Notes: generated by a model from the letters alone, not told the origin. DNA of 10,851 bases from Oscillospiraceae bacterium (GCA_017440445.1 JAFSHE010000386.1:1-10851); one strand, 5' to 3'. Shown: positions 1 to 6,090, counted from the first letter of the stretch. Made by a program: numbers and translations.

Positions 1-9
1 AGGAGTATT

Positions 10-40
10 GAGGATCATAGAGTATTTCGCTATGATCCTC
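10..40. promoter_or_regulatory. Perfect 11-bp dyad ahead of the first small gene (operator or leader hairpin)
   Basis: Arms 10-20 (GAGGATCATAG) and 30-40 (CTATGATCCTC) are perfectly complementary around a 9-base loop and end 19 bases before the start codon at 60. No T-run follows, so this is not an obvious terminator. The core GATCATAG/CTATGATC closely matches the dyad at 1854-1889, which sits at nearly the same distance from its own start codon. I infer a binding site for an element-encoded regulator or a 5'-UTR hairpin. The promoter that would drive it lies partly or wholly outside the window. Confidence 0.55.
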
Positions 41-59
41 TGTGAAAAGAGGTGATATT

Positions 60-155
60 ATGATAGGCTATTTTCTCGCAGGTATCGCAACAGGTATTGT
101 TGTGGTAGTGGCAGTGGATTGTATAATAGAGGCTAACAAGGAGGTAAAAGCATGA
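60..155 (+). CDS. Small single-pass hydrophobic peptide (31 aa)
   Basis: This is a 31-residue reading frame, ATG at 60 to TGA at 153-155, preceded by a GAGGTGAT-type ribosome binding site at about 48-55. Roughly residues 4-23 (from YFLAG to CII) are almost entirely hydrophobic, with one Asp near the end. A short charged tail follows (EANKEVKA). It therefore looks like a one-pass membrane peptide with a cytoplasmic C-terminus. Its stop overlaps the next start codon (ATGA at 152-155), so the two genes are translationally coupled. I do not recognise a family. Small membrane peptides in mobile elements can be holin-like, toxin-like or accessory to conjugation, and nothing here decides between these. 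The good ribosome binding site, coupling and downstream terminator support a real gene. Confidence 0.5.
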   Translation: MIGYFLAGIATGIVVVVAVDCIIEANKEVKA

Positions 156-277
156 TAACAGCGGCATTAGCGGCAACGACCATTGCTCTCACTACTGCAG
201 TAGAAGCATTCGTCGCTGGCGTGACAACAACAGTGACTATCTATGGCATAGCCAAAACAGGCAAAAAAGTGAAGTGA
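152..277 (+). CDS. Small hydrophobic peptide (41 aa), coupled to the upstream gene
   Basis: ATG at 152 overlaps the stop of the preceding gene, and a perfect AAGGAGG lies at 138-144, 7 bases upstream of the start. The 41-aa product is rich in Ala, Thr and Val from residue 3 to about 33, then ends with a basic tail (KTGKKVK). That pattern suits a membrane-inserted peptide with a positive-inside tail. One Glu at residue 18 interrupts the hydrophobic run, so two short segments or an amphipathic helix are also possible. The gene ends at 275-277, and an intrinsic terminator follows at 288-320, closing a two-gene unit. I recognise no family; the membrane assignment is inferred from composition only. 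Confidence 0.5.
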   Translation: MITAALAATTIALTTAVEAFVAGVTTTVTIYGIAKTGKKVK

Positions 278-287
278 TTTTTGGCGG

Positions 288-320
288 AAAAAAGGACAGG
301 CGTGAGCTTGTTCTTTTTTT
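288..320 (+). terminator. Intrinsic terminator after the two small genes
   Basis: An 8-bp stem (294-301 with 306-313, including two G-T pairs) is capped by a GTGA tetraloop of the GNRA type. It is flanked by A6 (288-293), which can pair with the T-run beginning at 314. The T7 tract at 314-320 completes a classic Rho-independent terminator 11 bases after the stop codon at 277. Confidence 0.85.
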
Positions 321-414
321 GTTTAAATATGTTTTTTTAAAGGTTAAAAAAGTGCAAATTAGAGTTCTTTTTTTGAAAAAAGATATAATATTCATTTTGC
401 TATCTGTTATGGTG

Positions 415-533
415 CGGACAACGGAATGAGAGCCTGTTTTTCCTCGAACTTTTCTGGGAAAACTGCTGTCCGTTTGCAAAAAAGCGCACGGAATATTCGG
501 ACACTGTCCGTTAATTTGGCGCACCTCTTGCAA
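415..533. repeat. Cluster of short direct and inverted repeats in the control region
   Basis: CGGACA occurs at 415-420 and 498-503, and its complement TGTCCG at 467-472 and 505-510; the last pair forms the 13-base palindrome 498-510. CTGTCCGTT is repeated at 466-474 and 504-512, ACGGAAT at 421-427 and 488-494, GCGCAC at 484-489 and 519-524, and TTGCAA at 474-479 and 528-533. Such a density in a gene-free stretch suggests a protein-binding region, either an operator array or an origin with iteron-like sites serving the downstream DUF927 ATPase. The rest of the gene-free stretch from 321 to about 400 is AT-rich and shows nothing I can support. Confidence 0.4.
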
Positions 534-556
534 CATGGAATGAAATGTTGTATTAT
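528..556 (+). promoter_or_regulatory. Promoter with operator-like dyad for the 406-aa gene
   Basis: TTGCAA (528-533) and TATTAT (551-556) are separated by exactly 17 bases. Between and touching them is an inverted repeat, CAACAT (531-536) and ATGTTG (545-550). A repressor bound there would block RNA polymerase. The predicted start of transcription, near 563, lies about 27 bases ahead of the start codon at 590. The -35 match is imperfect, so the promoter call is moderate. Confidence 0.5.
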
Positions 557-589
557 ATATCTATATGACATAATCATGGAGGGGTAAAA

Positions 590-1810
590 ATGAATATCCA
601 TAAAACAATATCGGAATTTTATATAAAAGCAGCTGAGATAATCTGCAATAGTGCCTGTCATAAATGCTGCGCCGCAAAATGCAAATGCAAGATGAATGTA
701 GATGTATTCGGAGATAAGGATACAAGTGCTATTCTCGATATGTTCTATTCAATGCTTGATGATATTTCCGCTGATATCAGAGGCAATTCAGACACTGATG
801 TTCAATCCTATGGAGAATACTATAAAGGAACTGATATCATTGATTGGGATGGTATTATAGCTAATGCTGAGCGATCTCTTTCGGGTAAAATCAGTAAGTG
901 TAAACACTCGGATGACAGCCAGAAGCGACTTGTTGAGAAAACCGCACAGAAGCTCGCGGGTAAAGTTGGCATCAGCCGTATAGCTGAGATTATTTACTAT
1001 AAAGAAAATCATCGTTATTATGACAAGACTGTCGAATCAGCATATACCGAGGTGGTCGAAGCGGTAGCGCAGGACAGCAACGATATTCTGTCAAAGCGTA
1101 TGTATAAGAAGGTGCAGAAAACCACCTCAGAGATTACATCTGCCGCCGCACAGCAGGTATATGAATCTGTATATGATAAGCCTATGTTAAAAGAAAAGTA
1201 TAAACCTAGTTTAGATAAGTTCGCAGGCTATGTCAGTGATACTCCGTATTATCTTGCCACAACAAACATGGCTAAAAAACGCAAACTGAAGATGTGGTAT
1301 GATAAAAAGGAATACTATAAAAAAGTCGTAGAAGATTTTGATGAAGGTCAATATATATCTTGGGAATCATGTTTTAAGGATAAGAAAGATCGAATACCAT
1401 TTGCCAAAAATACTTTTCTTGCCTATGTGAGAAGGTATATTCCTGATCTTTTAGGTATAAGTAATAATTTGTATGTTTTTTTCTTCGGCAACTATAGAGG
1501 TAAATATGTGGCAAAGATAATTTCCGATGAACTAGTTGATATAGTCATTGAGTGCAATGCCATGTTTTCGAGCTGTGGGAAACGTCGTAAAGTTGATTCG
1601 AGTTTTATGCTTGTCAACTCTATGGATGACCTTGTTAATTTTAATTATGTGGTAGAAACCTATATCCAAGTTGTCGTATTAAGGTTGCTGACCGATAAAT
1701 GTCAGAAACTACTGGAAGCGGCGGCTACAATAGATAATAAGGCAAAAGAAGAAGTTGCTGTGCTGATATCAGCCACGAATTATATGTATCGACTAAAACC
1801 AATGAAATGA
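590..1810 (+). CDS. Hypothetical protein with cysteine-rich N-terminus (406 aa)
   Basis: ATG at 590 follows GGAGGGG (578-584) with a 5-base gap. I do not recognise the family. The N-terminus holds six cysteines within 15 residues (C19, C23, C26, C27, C31, C33) plus H24, a spacing that could bind zinc or an iron-sulfur cluster. The middle (about residues 95-210) is charged and looks mostly helical. The C-terminal part has hydrophobic segments such as VFFFGNYRGKY and VETYIQVVVLRLL, which look like buried core rather than clear membrane spans. It sits between an operator-like promoter and the DUF927 ATPase gene, so a regulatory or replication-accessory role is possible, but this is context only. 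The hairpin at 1854-1893 should end its transcript. Confidence 0.75.
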   Translation: MNIHKTISEFYIKAAEIICNSACHKCCAAKCKCKMNVDVFGDKDTSAILDMFYSMLDDISADIRGNSDTDVQSYGEYYKGTDIIDWDGIIANAERSLSGKISKCKHSDDSQKRLVEKTAQKLAGKVGISRIAEIIYYKENHRYYDKTVESAYTEVVEAVAQDSNDILSKRMYKKVQKTTSEITSAAAQQVYESVYDKPMLKEKYKPSLDKFAGYVSDTPYYLATTNMAKKRKLKMWYDKKEYYKKVVEDFDEGQYISWESCFKDKKDRIPFAKNTFLAYVRRYIPDLLGISNNLYVFFFGNYRGKYVAKIISDELVDIVIECNAMFSSCGKRRKVDSSFMLVNSMDDLVNFNYVVETYIQVVVLRLLTDKCQKLLEAAATIDNKAKEEVAVLISATNYMYRLKPMK

Positions 1811-1827
1811 CGAGTTGTTGGTTTTTA

Positions 1828-1856
1828 TTGACCGAATAATTTTTCAATGCTATAAT
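1828..1856 (+). promoter_or_regulatory. Near-consensus extended -10 promoter for the DUF927 gene
   Basis: TTGACC (1828-1833) and a perfect TATAAT (1851-1856) are spaced by 17 bases, and TGC directly before the -10 gives an extended -10 element. Transcription would start near 1863, inside the left arm of the dyad at 1854-1866. The transcript from this promoter would therefore lack most of the left arm and would not form the full terminator hairpin. Confidence 0.8.
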
Positions 1857-1893
1857 GTGATCGTAGTCAATAAGGGCTACGATCACATTTTTT
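1854..1893 (+). terminator. 13-bp dyad: terminator for upstream transcription and probable operator
   Basis: Arms 1854-1866 and 1877-1889 are perfectly complementary over 13 bp, extendable by a T-G and a C-G pair to leave a 6-base loop. A T-run (1888-1893) follows, so read-through from the 406-aa gene should terminate here. The left arm overlaps the -10 box and start site of the downstream promoter, which is the position of a repressor operator. The core GATCGTAG/CTACGATC resembles the dyad at 10-40. Confidence 0.7.
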
Positions 1894-1907
1894 ATAGGAG
1901 GCATATT

Positions 1908-3896
1908 ATGCTGAAAAATTATTCTTCTGTGAACGGTATCTATGGCTATTATGACAGCAACGGTACATTTATTCCTATTGGTATGGATGTAACCGTAACT
2001 AAAGCGGAGAGTGTGCTGGAAAGCGGCGAGCTGATCGTCACTTTGGAGTTCCTTTTGAGCACCCTGAAAAAGACAGTGCGTTGTGGGATGAACGATCTTG
2101 TAAAGGAGCTTGGTAAATCAGGTTATCCTGTTGCAAACGCAGATACAAAGAACCTGTATAACTACATACACCAGCAAGTAGATAACCTGCCCTCTATCGA
2201 GTATATTCATAAGGATTTAGGCTGGGCTGTTGATATAAACGGCAAGCCTTACTTCAAGGGTGCTGTTGATGTAGGTGTGAAATCAGAATACATCGGTAAT
2301 TATGATGTTGCGGTTCATGGAAGTAAAGCTGGGTTCTATCAAGACTATCATAATCTTATCTATAATCACATTCCGTTGGAAGCTTGTATCGTTATGGGGT
2401 TATCTGCCTGTCTTGTTGGATATTTAGCTGTCACAGCCCCAGATATTTGTCCGCCTACGCCAGTGTATGACTTCAATGGAGTGACTACCACAGGTAAAAC
2501 GACCTCTGCGAAGCTTGCAGTGAGCATGGGCGGTGCTTGTGAAAAAAACGGAAAGCAATCCCTTGCAGGTACTTGCTCCACTACCGTCAATGCTCTATAT
2601 GGAGTGCTGAATGGCAACTACGGGTATCCTATGCTCTTTGATGAGAAAGGTAGGCTTGGTGCAAAAACGGACATTGGCTCGATGGTATATGCCGTTTCTG
2701 ATGGCACAGATAAGGCTCGAATGAATAGCAGCTGTAAGGTGTCTCCGCCAAAAACATGGGCAACCGCAGTATTTTTTACAGGCGAAAGTCCATTATTAAG
2801 CGGTGCGAGAAAAGCAGATGGTCTGCTTATGAGGATAATCCCATTCAGTAATGTCAAGTGGACTGAAAGTGGAGCACAGGCAGATGCTGTTAAAGAATTT
2901 GCCGCCAAATATTCAGGACTTCCTATTATGGAGTTTGCCAAATATCTATATGCTTTGCCGTCCAGTTATGTCATCAAACGATATAATGCTGCGATAGCAA
3001 CATTGGCGCCCCAATTATCCCTTTTTGAGAACTTACAGGAGCGCATGGCTAAGCTCGTAGCTCTTATAACGGTAACTGCGGAGCTTGCGGAAAAACCACT
3101 GGGCATCTCATTTCATAGCAAGGAAATACAGAAATTCGTGCTGGATAATATAGGCGGTAACACTCCAGAGTGCGAGGCGGAAACGGCGTTTGAGGATATA
3201 GTGAATAAGTTTTCTCAGAATGCAGGAAGATTCACTACGCCGCCTGTTGATAATAAATACCGTACTCCCATTTTTCGTAACTGTTGGGGAAATATCCGTC
3301 ACGGAGTTAAAATCCAAGATGGCGAAAAAGTGACGGAGGCTGACCTGCTTATCATAACCAAGGACATATTCCTTAGCTGGATGGATGAATGCGGTTATAC
3401 TAATGTCGAGAATATCCTGCGAGAATGGAAGAATAAGGGTATAATTCTTCAGCAGAAACCCGACCGCTATTATAGCAAAGTGGTTTTGCAGAAAGGTTGT
3501 CCTCAGATAAACTGTATCAGGATAATTTTGAATAACGGTGATTATAAGGAGGTTCCGCCAACTTCCGAAGAAAGCAAGTTCTCACATATCATGTGCGAGC
3601 AGCTCATAAGAGAGCAGTATTATATTTACAGTAATGCTCCTTGTGGCGAGAACGGCATGATACTGGCAGTGGGTAAGACTGTTGATAACATGGTAAACGG
3701 CACTATTGATGTCGATCTTGCTAAGGAAATCCTTGATAACTGTTTTAAGTTGCAGGTTGATTTTCCTCTCATTCAGAGCTACCTTTATGGTGCAAAGCAT
3801 AAGGAGTGGGAGAAAAACAAGAACAAGCCTAAGCCAGATAAAAGGCAGATGACCTTGGACTCCATACAGAATGGCGGCGATAGCAAGAATGGTTAA
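1908..3896 (+). CDS. DUF927-type P-loop ATPase / putative helicase (662 aa)
   Basis: I chose ATG 1908 because AGGAGG (1896-1901) lies 6 bases upstream; the in-frame ATG at 1815 precedes the predicted promoter's start site and lacks such a site. A Walker A loop, GVTTTGKTT, occupies residues 191-199. A hydrophobic strand ending in DE (MLFDE, D245-E246) fits Walker B, and FFTGES further on resembles a sensor strand. The layout of a roughly 190-residue N-terminal region, an ATPase core and a variable C-terminal region matches DUF927 proteins, which are related to primase-associated superfamily helicases of phages and mobile elements. The C-terminus ends in a Lys/Pro-rich charged tail. The likely role is DNA unwinding during replication or transfer of the element; the family name is from pattern memory, and the ATPase motifs are directly visible. 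Confidence 0.8.
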   Translation: MLKNYSSVNGIYGYYDSNGTFIPIGMDVTVTKAESVLESGELIVTLEFLLSTLKKTVRCGMNDLVKELGKSGYPVANADTKNLYNYIHQQVDNLPSIEYIHKDLGWAVDINGKPYFKGAVDVGVKSEYIGNYDVAVHGSKAGFYQDYHNLIYNHIPLEACIVMGLSACLVGYLAVTAPDICPPTPVYDFNGVTTTGKTTSAKLAVSMGGACEKNGKQSLAGTCSTTVNALYGVLNGNYGYPMLFDEKGRLGAKTDIGSMVYAVSDGTDKARMNSSCKVSPPKTWATAVFFTGESPLLSGARKADGLLMRIIPFSNVKWTESGAQADAVKEFAAKYSGLPIMEFAKYLYALPSSYVIKRYNAAIATLAPQLSLFENLQERMAKLVALITVTAELAEKPLGISFHSKEIQKFVLDNIGGNTPECEAETAFEDIVNKFSQNAGRFTTPPVDNKYRTPIFRNCWGNIRHGVKIQDGEKVTEADLLIITKDIFLSWMDECGYTNVENILREWKNKGIILQQKPDRYYSKVVLQKGCPQINCIRIILNNGDYKEVPPTSEESKFSHIMCEQLIREQYYIYSNAPCGENGMILAVGKTVDNMVNGTIDVDLAKEILDNCFKLQVDFPLIQSYLYGAKHKEWEKNKNKPKPDKRQMTLDSIQNGGDSKNG

Positions 3897-4092
3897 GTAC
3901 ACCATAGAACGTAAAGATATAAACTGCAAGTACTATGATAATTCTGTGTTAACTGTTATTGATGATGGAAATAAAAATGATGAAAGCTTAAAAGATGATA
4001 TTACAGTTATTTCTCAACTGTTGAGTAAAATGTTTATTGATACTAAGGATAAAGTTATAAATAATAAGGAACAGCATAAGGCTGTATTATAA
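3889..4092 (+). CDS. Small hypothetical protein overlapping the DUF927 gene end (67 aa)
   Basis: ATG 3889 lies just before the DUF927 stop codon (TAA 3894-3896), so translation is probably coupled. An in-frame ATG at 3871 would add six residues, and neither start has a strong ribosome binding site. The product starts MVKYTIERKDINCKYYDN, a likely beta-rich segment with alternating charged and aromatic residues. An acidic linker and a helical segment (ISQLLSKMFID) follow, then a charged tail. Small proteins with this general shape are common just upstream of large serine recombinases in clostridial integrative elements, but I cannot name a family; it does not convincingly resemble TnpW. It may be an accessory or excision-control factor, from position only. 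Confidence 0.55.
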   Translation: MVKYTIERKDINCKYYDNSVLTVIDDGNKNDESLKDDITVISQLLSKMFIDTKDKVINNKEQHKAVL

Positions 4093-4107
4093 AAGGAGAA
4101 AAGTCTT

Positions 4108-4199
4108 ACATACACAGACTATGGCAGGTTGGACACCTGATAGCTGACGGCTATATGTGCTGCGGCTTATCCCTACGGGCTAAGCCGCAGAGTGTATGT
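4108..4199 (+). ncRNA. Candidate structured RNA (four-way cloverleaf) upstream of the recombinase
   Basis: An outer stem pairs 4108-4115 (ACATACAC) with 4192-4199 (GTGTATGT). Inside are three hairpins: 4125-4129 with 4135-4139; 4140-4144 with 4150-4154; and a long one pairing 4160-4169 with 4181-4190, whose inner CCC/GGG (4171-4173, 4177-4179) closes on a 3-base loop. CTAT at 4119-4122 can instead pair with ATAG at 4140-4143, which would break the second hairpin and allow a switch. T5 at 4199-4203 follows, so the fold could end transcription from the DUF927 operon before the recombinase. It is not a tRNA. It may be a leader, a terminator/antiterminator or a DNA-level recognition structure. 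I do not recognise an Rfam family. Confidence 0.45.
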
Positions 4200-4203
4200 T
4201 TTT
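4160..4203 (+). terminator. Strong hairpin with T-run between the DUF927 unit and the recombinase
   Basis: A 10-bp GC-rich stem (4160-4169 with 4181-4190), extended inside by CCC/GGG, forms the strongest hairpin in the gap. T5 (4199-4203) starts 8 bases after the stem rather than directly after it, so termination efficiency is uncertain unless the outer cloverleaf stem (4108-4115 with 4192-4199) also forms. Confidence 0.45.
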
Positions 4204-4273
4204 AATGATGAGTAAAGCATATATTATCCATATAAGTGATAGAACCTGTATACTAAGAGAAAGGAAAACTGTT

Positions 4274-5842
4274 ATGAAAGAAACAACCATCACTACAACA
4301 AAAATACCTGCTGTCTGCTATGCTCGATTCAGCTCGGATATGCAGCATGAGACCTCCATTGAGGCGCAACTTGATGCAATTTATAAGTATGCAAACAGTC
4401 ATAATTTTGAGATTGTTGAGGAATACATAGACAGAGCGAAATCAGCGACCACAACTGCCAAACGAGATAATTTTAACCGCATGATTGAGGATAGCAAATA
4501 TGGCGGTTTCAAGTATGTTATAGTACATAAGTTCGACAGATTTGCACGAAATCGATTTGACAGCACCATAGCAAAATCACTTCTTGGAAATAGTGGAGTA
4601 AGGGTAGTATCAGTATTAGAGCCGACTGATGACACCCCCGAGGGCGAACTGATGGAGGGTATGTTTGAGCTGTTGGCGCAGTATTATAGCAGCAATCTCG
4701 GCAGAGAGGTTATGAAAGGCTTTAAGGTAAGGGCAAAGAAATGTCTGCATAACGGCGGTAAACCACCACTAGGCTATGATGTAGATCCTGTCACCAAAAA
4801 GCTGGTAATCAATGCTGGAGAGGCACAGGCAGTAAAGTCCATATTTGAGATGTATATAAGTGGTGTGGGCTACAACACCATTATCAAGACTCTGAATGAA
4901 AGAGGCATACATACTAAAGCAGGGAACGAGTTTGGGAAAAACTCGTTGCATGAGATAATTCGCAACAAGAAATATGCAGGTTACTTCACATACAATCAGT
5001 GGAATGGTAAACATAATCGTCATAAGGCAAAGCCCGAAAGTGAGGTAATTTGCATTCCTGATGGCTGTCCTGCAATAATCTCCGAGGAGCTGTTCAATAA
5101 AGCTGCGGCTATTATGGAGAGCAGAAAGCGTTCTCCAGGTGCAAATTCGGCAAAACGCCCCTATCTGTTAAGTGGTCTTGTAAGATGTGGCTGTTGCGGT
5201 ATGCCTATGTCTGGTAATCAGCGCAAGAATGGAAAAGGGTATATGTATAGATCGTATCGCTGCAAATATAAGGAATCCAATCACTGCTCCAAAGAAATTC
5301 GCAGTGATAAGCTGGAGGAGTTTGTACTCGCTCAACTTGAAAAGCACATATTTGACGAAAAGAATATCCCTCTTATCATCAGTGGCATACAAGAGCAGCT
5401 AATAAAGCACAATGCTCATACAGCCGAGGAACTAAAAGAAACAAACCGCACTCTTGAGAAACTGAAAAACCGCAAAAAGAACATAATTAATGCTATCGCA
5501 GATGGTTTAATGGAGGATGACTTTTCTGAGATTCTTAATCAAATAAAGGCTGATGAGCAATTGCTGACAGCCAGATTGGAGCAACTGAATGTGAAAAATC
5601 CTGAAATGATCATCAATGAGGATGAGTTGCGAGGAATGATATCTCAGTTTTCGGAGTATGTCATCAGCAGAGACATCCCAGAATGCAAGAAGTTCATCAA
5701 TCAATTTGTTGAAAGCGTAATTGTCTATGATACAAAAGTCGAGGTTACCCTAAGGGTAACCTCTTCTGATTATTATGGTTCTGATTATCTCCTAACAAAA
5801 AGCTGTGGCAAAACATTTCTGCCACAGCCAAAATTTATGTAG
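4274..5842 (+). CDS. Large serine recombinase (site-specific integrase/excisionase, 522 aa)
   Basis: ATG 4274 is chosen because GAAAGGA lies about 8 bases upstream and the protein then begins right before the resolvase fold; the in-frame ATG at 4196 lies at the end of the candidate structured RNA. The N-terminal resolvase domain (about residues 10-150) carries YARFSSDMQ with catalytic Ser20 and the arginine of the [11 protein letters not shown] region. A recombinase domain follows (GYDVDP to about residue 260). Next comes a zinc ribbon with C305, C308, C330 and C338, then a coiled-coil stretch rich in Lys, Glu and Leu, as in TnpX/phiC31-type enzymes. It cuts and rejoins DNA at attP/attB through a phosphoserine link and probably moves the element. 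The last 30 codons contain a palindrome and a minus-strand terminator, so the C-terminus may mark the element edge. Confidence 0.93.
   Translation: MKETTITTTKIPAVCYARFSSDMQHETSIEAQLDAIYKYANSHNFEIVEEYIDRAKSATTTAKRDNFNRMIEDSKYGGFKYVIVHKFDRFARNRFDSTIAKSLLGNSGVRVVSVLEPTDDTPEGELMEGMFELLAQYYSSNLGREVMKGFKVRAKKCLHNGGKPPLGYDVDPVTKKLVINAGEAQAVKSIFEMYISGVGYNTIIKTLNERGIHTKAGNEFGKNSLHEIIRNKKYAGYFTYNQWNGKHNRHKAKPESEVICIPDGCPAIISEELFNKAAAIMESRKRSPGANSAKRPYLLSGLVRCGCCGMPMSGNQRKNGKGYMYRSYRCKYKESNHCSKEIRSDKLEEFVLAQLEKHIFDEKNIPLIISGIQEQLIKHNAHTAEELKETNRTLEKLKNRKKNIINAIADGLMEDDFSEILNQIKADEQLLTARLEQLNVKNPEMIINEDELRGMISQFSEYVISRDIPECKKFINQFVESVIVYDTKVEVTLRVTSSDYYGSDYLLTKSCGKTFLPQPKFM
5741..5763. repeat. Perfect 23-base palindrome inside the recombinase gene
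   Basis: GAGGTTACCCT (5741-5751) and AGGGTAACCTC (5753-5763) are perfect inverted copies around a single A. It encodes the EVTLRVTS stretch near the recombinase C-terminus. Spacer-free dyads of this size suit binding of a dimeric protein better than an RNA hairpin, and it could be a site bound by the recombinase or a regulator. It could also be chance or a coding beta-strand repeat (VT..VT). Confidence 0.5.
5797..5828 (-). terminator. Minus-strand intrinsic terminator within the recombinase 3' end
   Basis: Read on the minus strand, GCTGTGGCA (5820-5828) and TGCCACAGC (5802-5810) form a perfect 9-bp stem around a 9-base loop, followed directly by T5 (5797-5801). It would stop leftward transcription from the tRNA genes before it runs antisense through the recombinase. 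Confidence 0.7.
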
Positions 5843-5871
5843 TGCAGTTATTCCCCAAAACCTATAAGCAG

Positions 5872-5909
5872 AAACGCCTGTCGGTAACAATACCAACAGG
5901 CGTTTTATC
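5872..5909 (+). terminator. Intrinsic terminator after the recombinase, possibly bidirectional
   Basis: AAACGCCTGT (5872-5881) pairs with ACAGGCGTTT (5896-5905). After one C/A mismatch, GGTA/TACC (5883-5886, 5891-5894) closes on an ACAA loop. TTTTAT follows on the plus strand, and TTTCTGCTT follows on the minus strand. It lies 30 bases after the recombinase stop and 31 bases beyond the tRNA-Pro 3' end, so it can serve both convergent units. Confidence 0.85.
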
Positions 5910-5939
5910 TGCCTCGTAACATAAGGGTCGAGACCTTCA

Positions 5940-6016
5940 TGGTCGAGATGACAGGATTTGAACCTGCGACCTCTGCGTCCCGAACGCAGCGCTCTACCAA
6001 ACTGAGCCACATCTCG
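5940..6016 (-). tRNA. tRNA-Pro (anticodon CGG)
   Basis: The 77-base sequence includes an encoded CCA (complement of 5940-5942). The acceptor stem CGAGATG/CATCTCG is perfect, with discriminator A. The anticodon stem CTGCG/CGCAG encloses the loop TTCGGGA, giving CGG, which reads CCG proline codons. The T-loop GGTTCAAATCC and the D-arm GCTC...GAGC are canonical. Although it neighbours a recombinase, the tRNA is intact and I see no second copy of its 3' end in the window, so it is not shown to be the attachment site. Confidence 0.97.
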
Positions 6017-6061
6017 ATATAAAAGGCGAATGAAACAAAAACTTCAAACACCAACAAAAAA

Positions 6062-6090
6062 ATTATATCATACTCTGCAGGAAAAATCAA
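6062..6090 (-). promoter_or_regulatory. Promoter of tRNA-Pro
   Basis: On the minus strand, TTGATT (complement of 6085-6090) and TATAAT (complement of 6062-6067) are spaced by 17 bases, with a TGA directly before the -10 box (extended -10). Transcription would start near 6055, about 38 bases before the mature tRNA 5' end at 6016. Confidence 0.85.

Noticed and set aside
384..389. TATAAT as a -10 box in the AT-rich stretch
   Set aside because: The only TTGAAA nearby (373-378) is 5 bases away, far from the needed spacing, and AT-rich DNA gives such matches by chance.
237..661. Minus-strand open frames of 99 and 84 codons across the control region
   Set aside because: They overlap the plus-strand terminator, repeat cluster and promoter, have low-complexity Phe/Lys/Ser content, and overlap each other in different frames. 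I see no good start signals.
3871..3888. Earlier start for the small gene after DUF927
   Set aside because: ATG 3871 is in frame but has no ribosome binding site and increases overlap. ATG 3889 near the upstream stop fits translational coupling better; both remain possible.
4121..4147. Eight-codon peptide MAGWTPDS inside the cloverleaf
   Set aside because: The AAGGAG motif at 4093-4098 is more than 20 bases from the ATG, too far for initiation, and the helices explain the sequence better.
4129..4157. TTGGAC-17-TATATG as a recombinase promoter
   Set aside because: Only three of six and four of six positions match the consensus, and it lies inside the predicted RNA helices. A second candidate, TATACT at 4249-4254, has no -35 box. 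The recombinase promoter is therefore left uncalled.
5940..6016. tRNA-Pro as the integration site of the element
   Set aside because: The tRNA is intact, no duplicate of its 3' end is visible in the window, and tRNA targeting is typical of tyrosine rather than large serine recombinases. It cannot be excluded without the left end.
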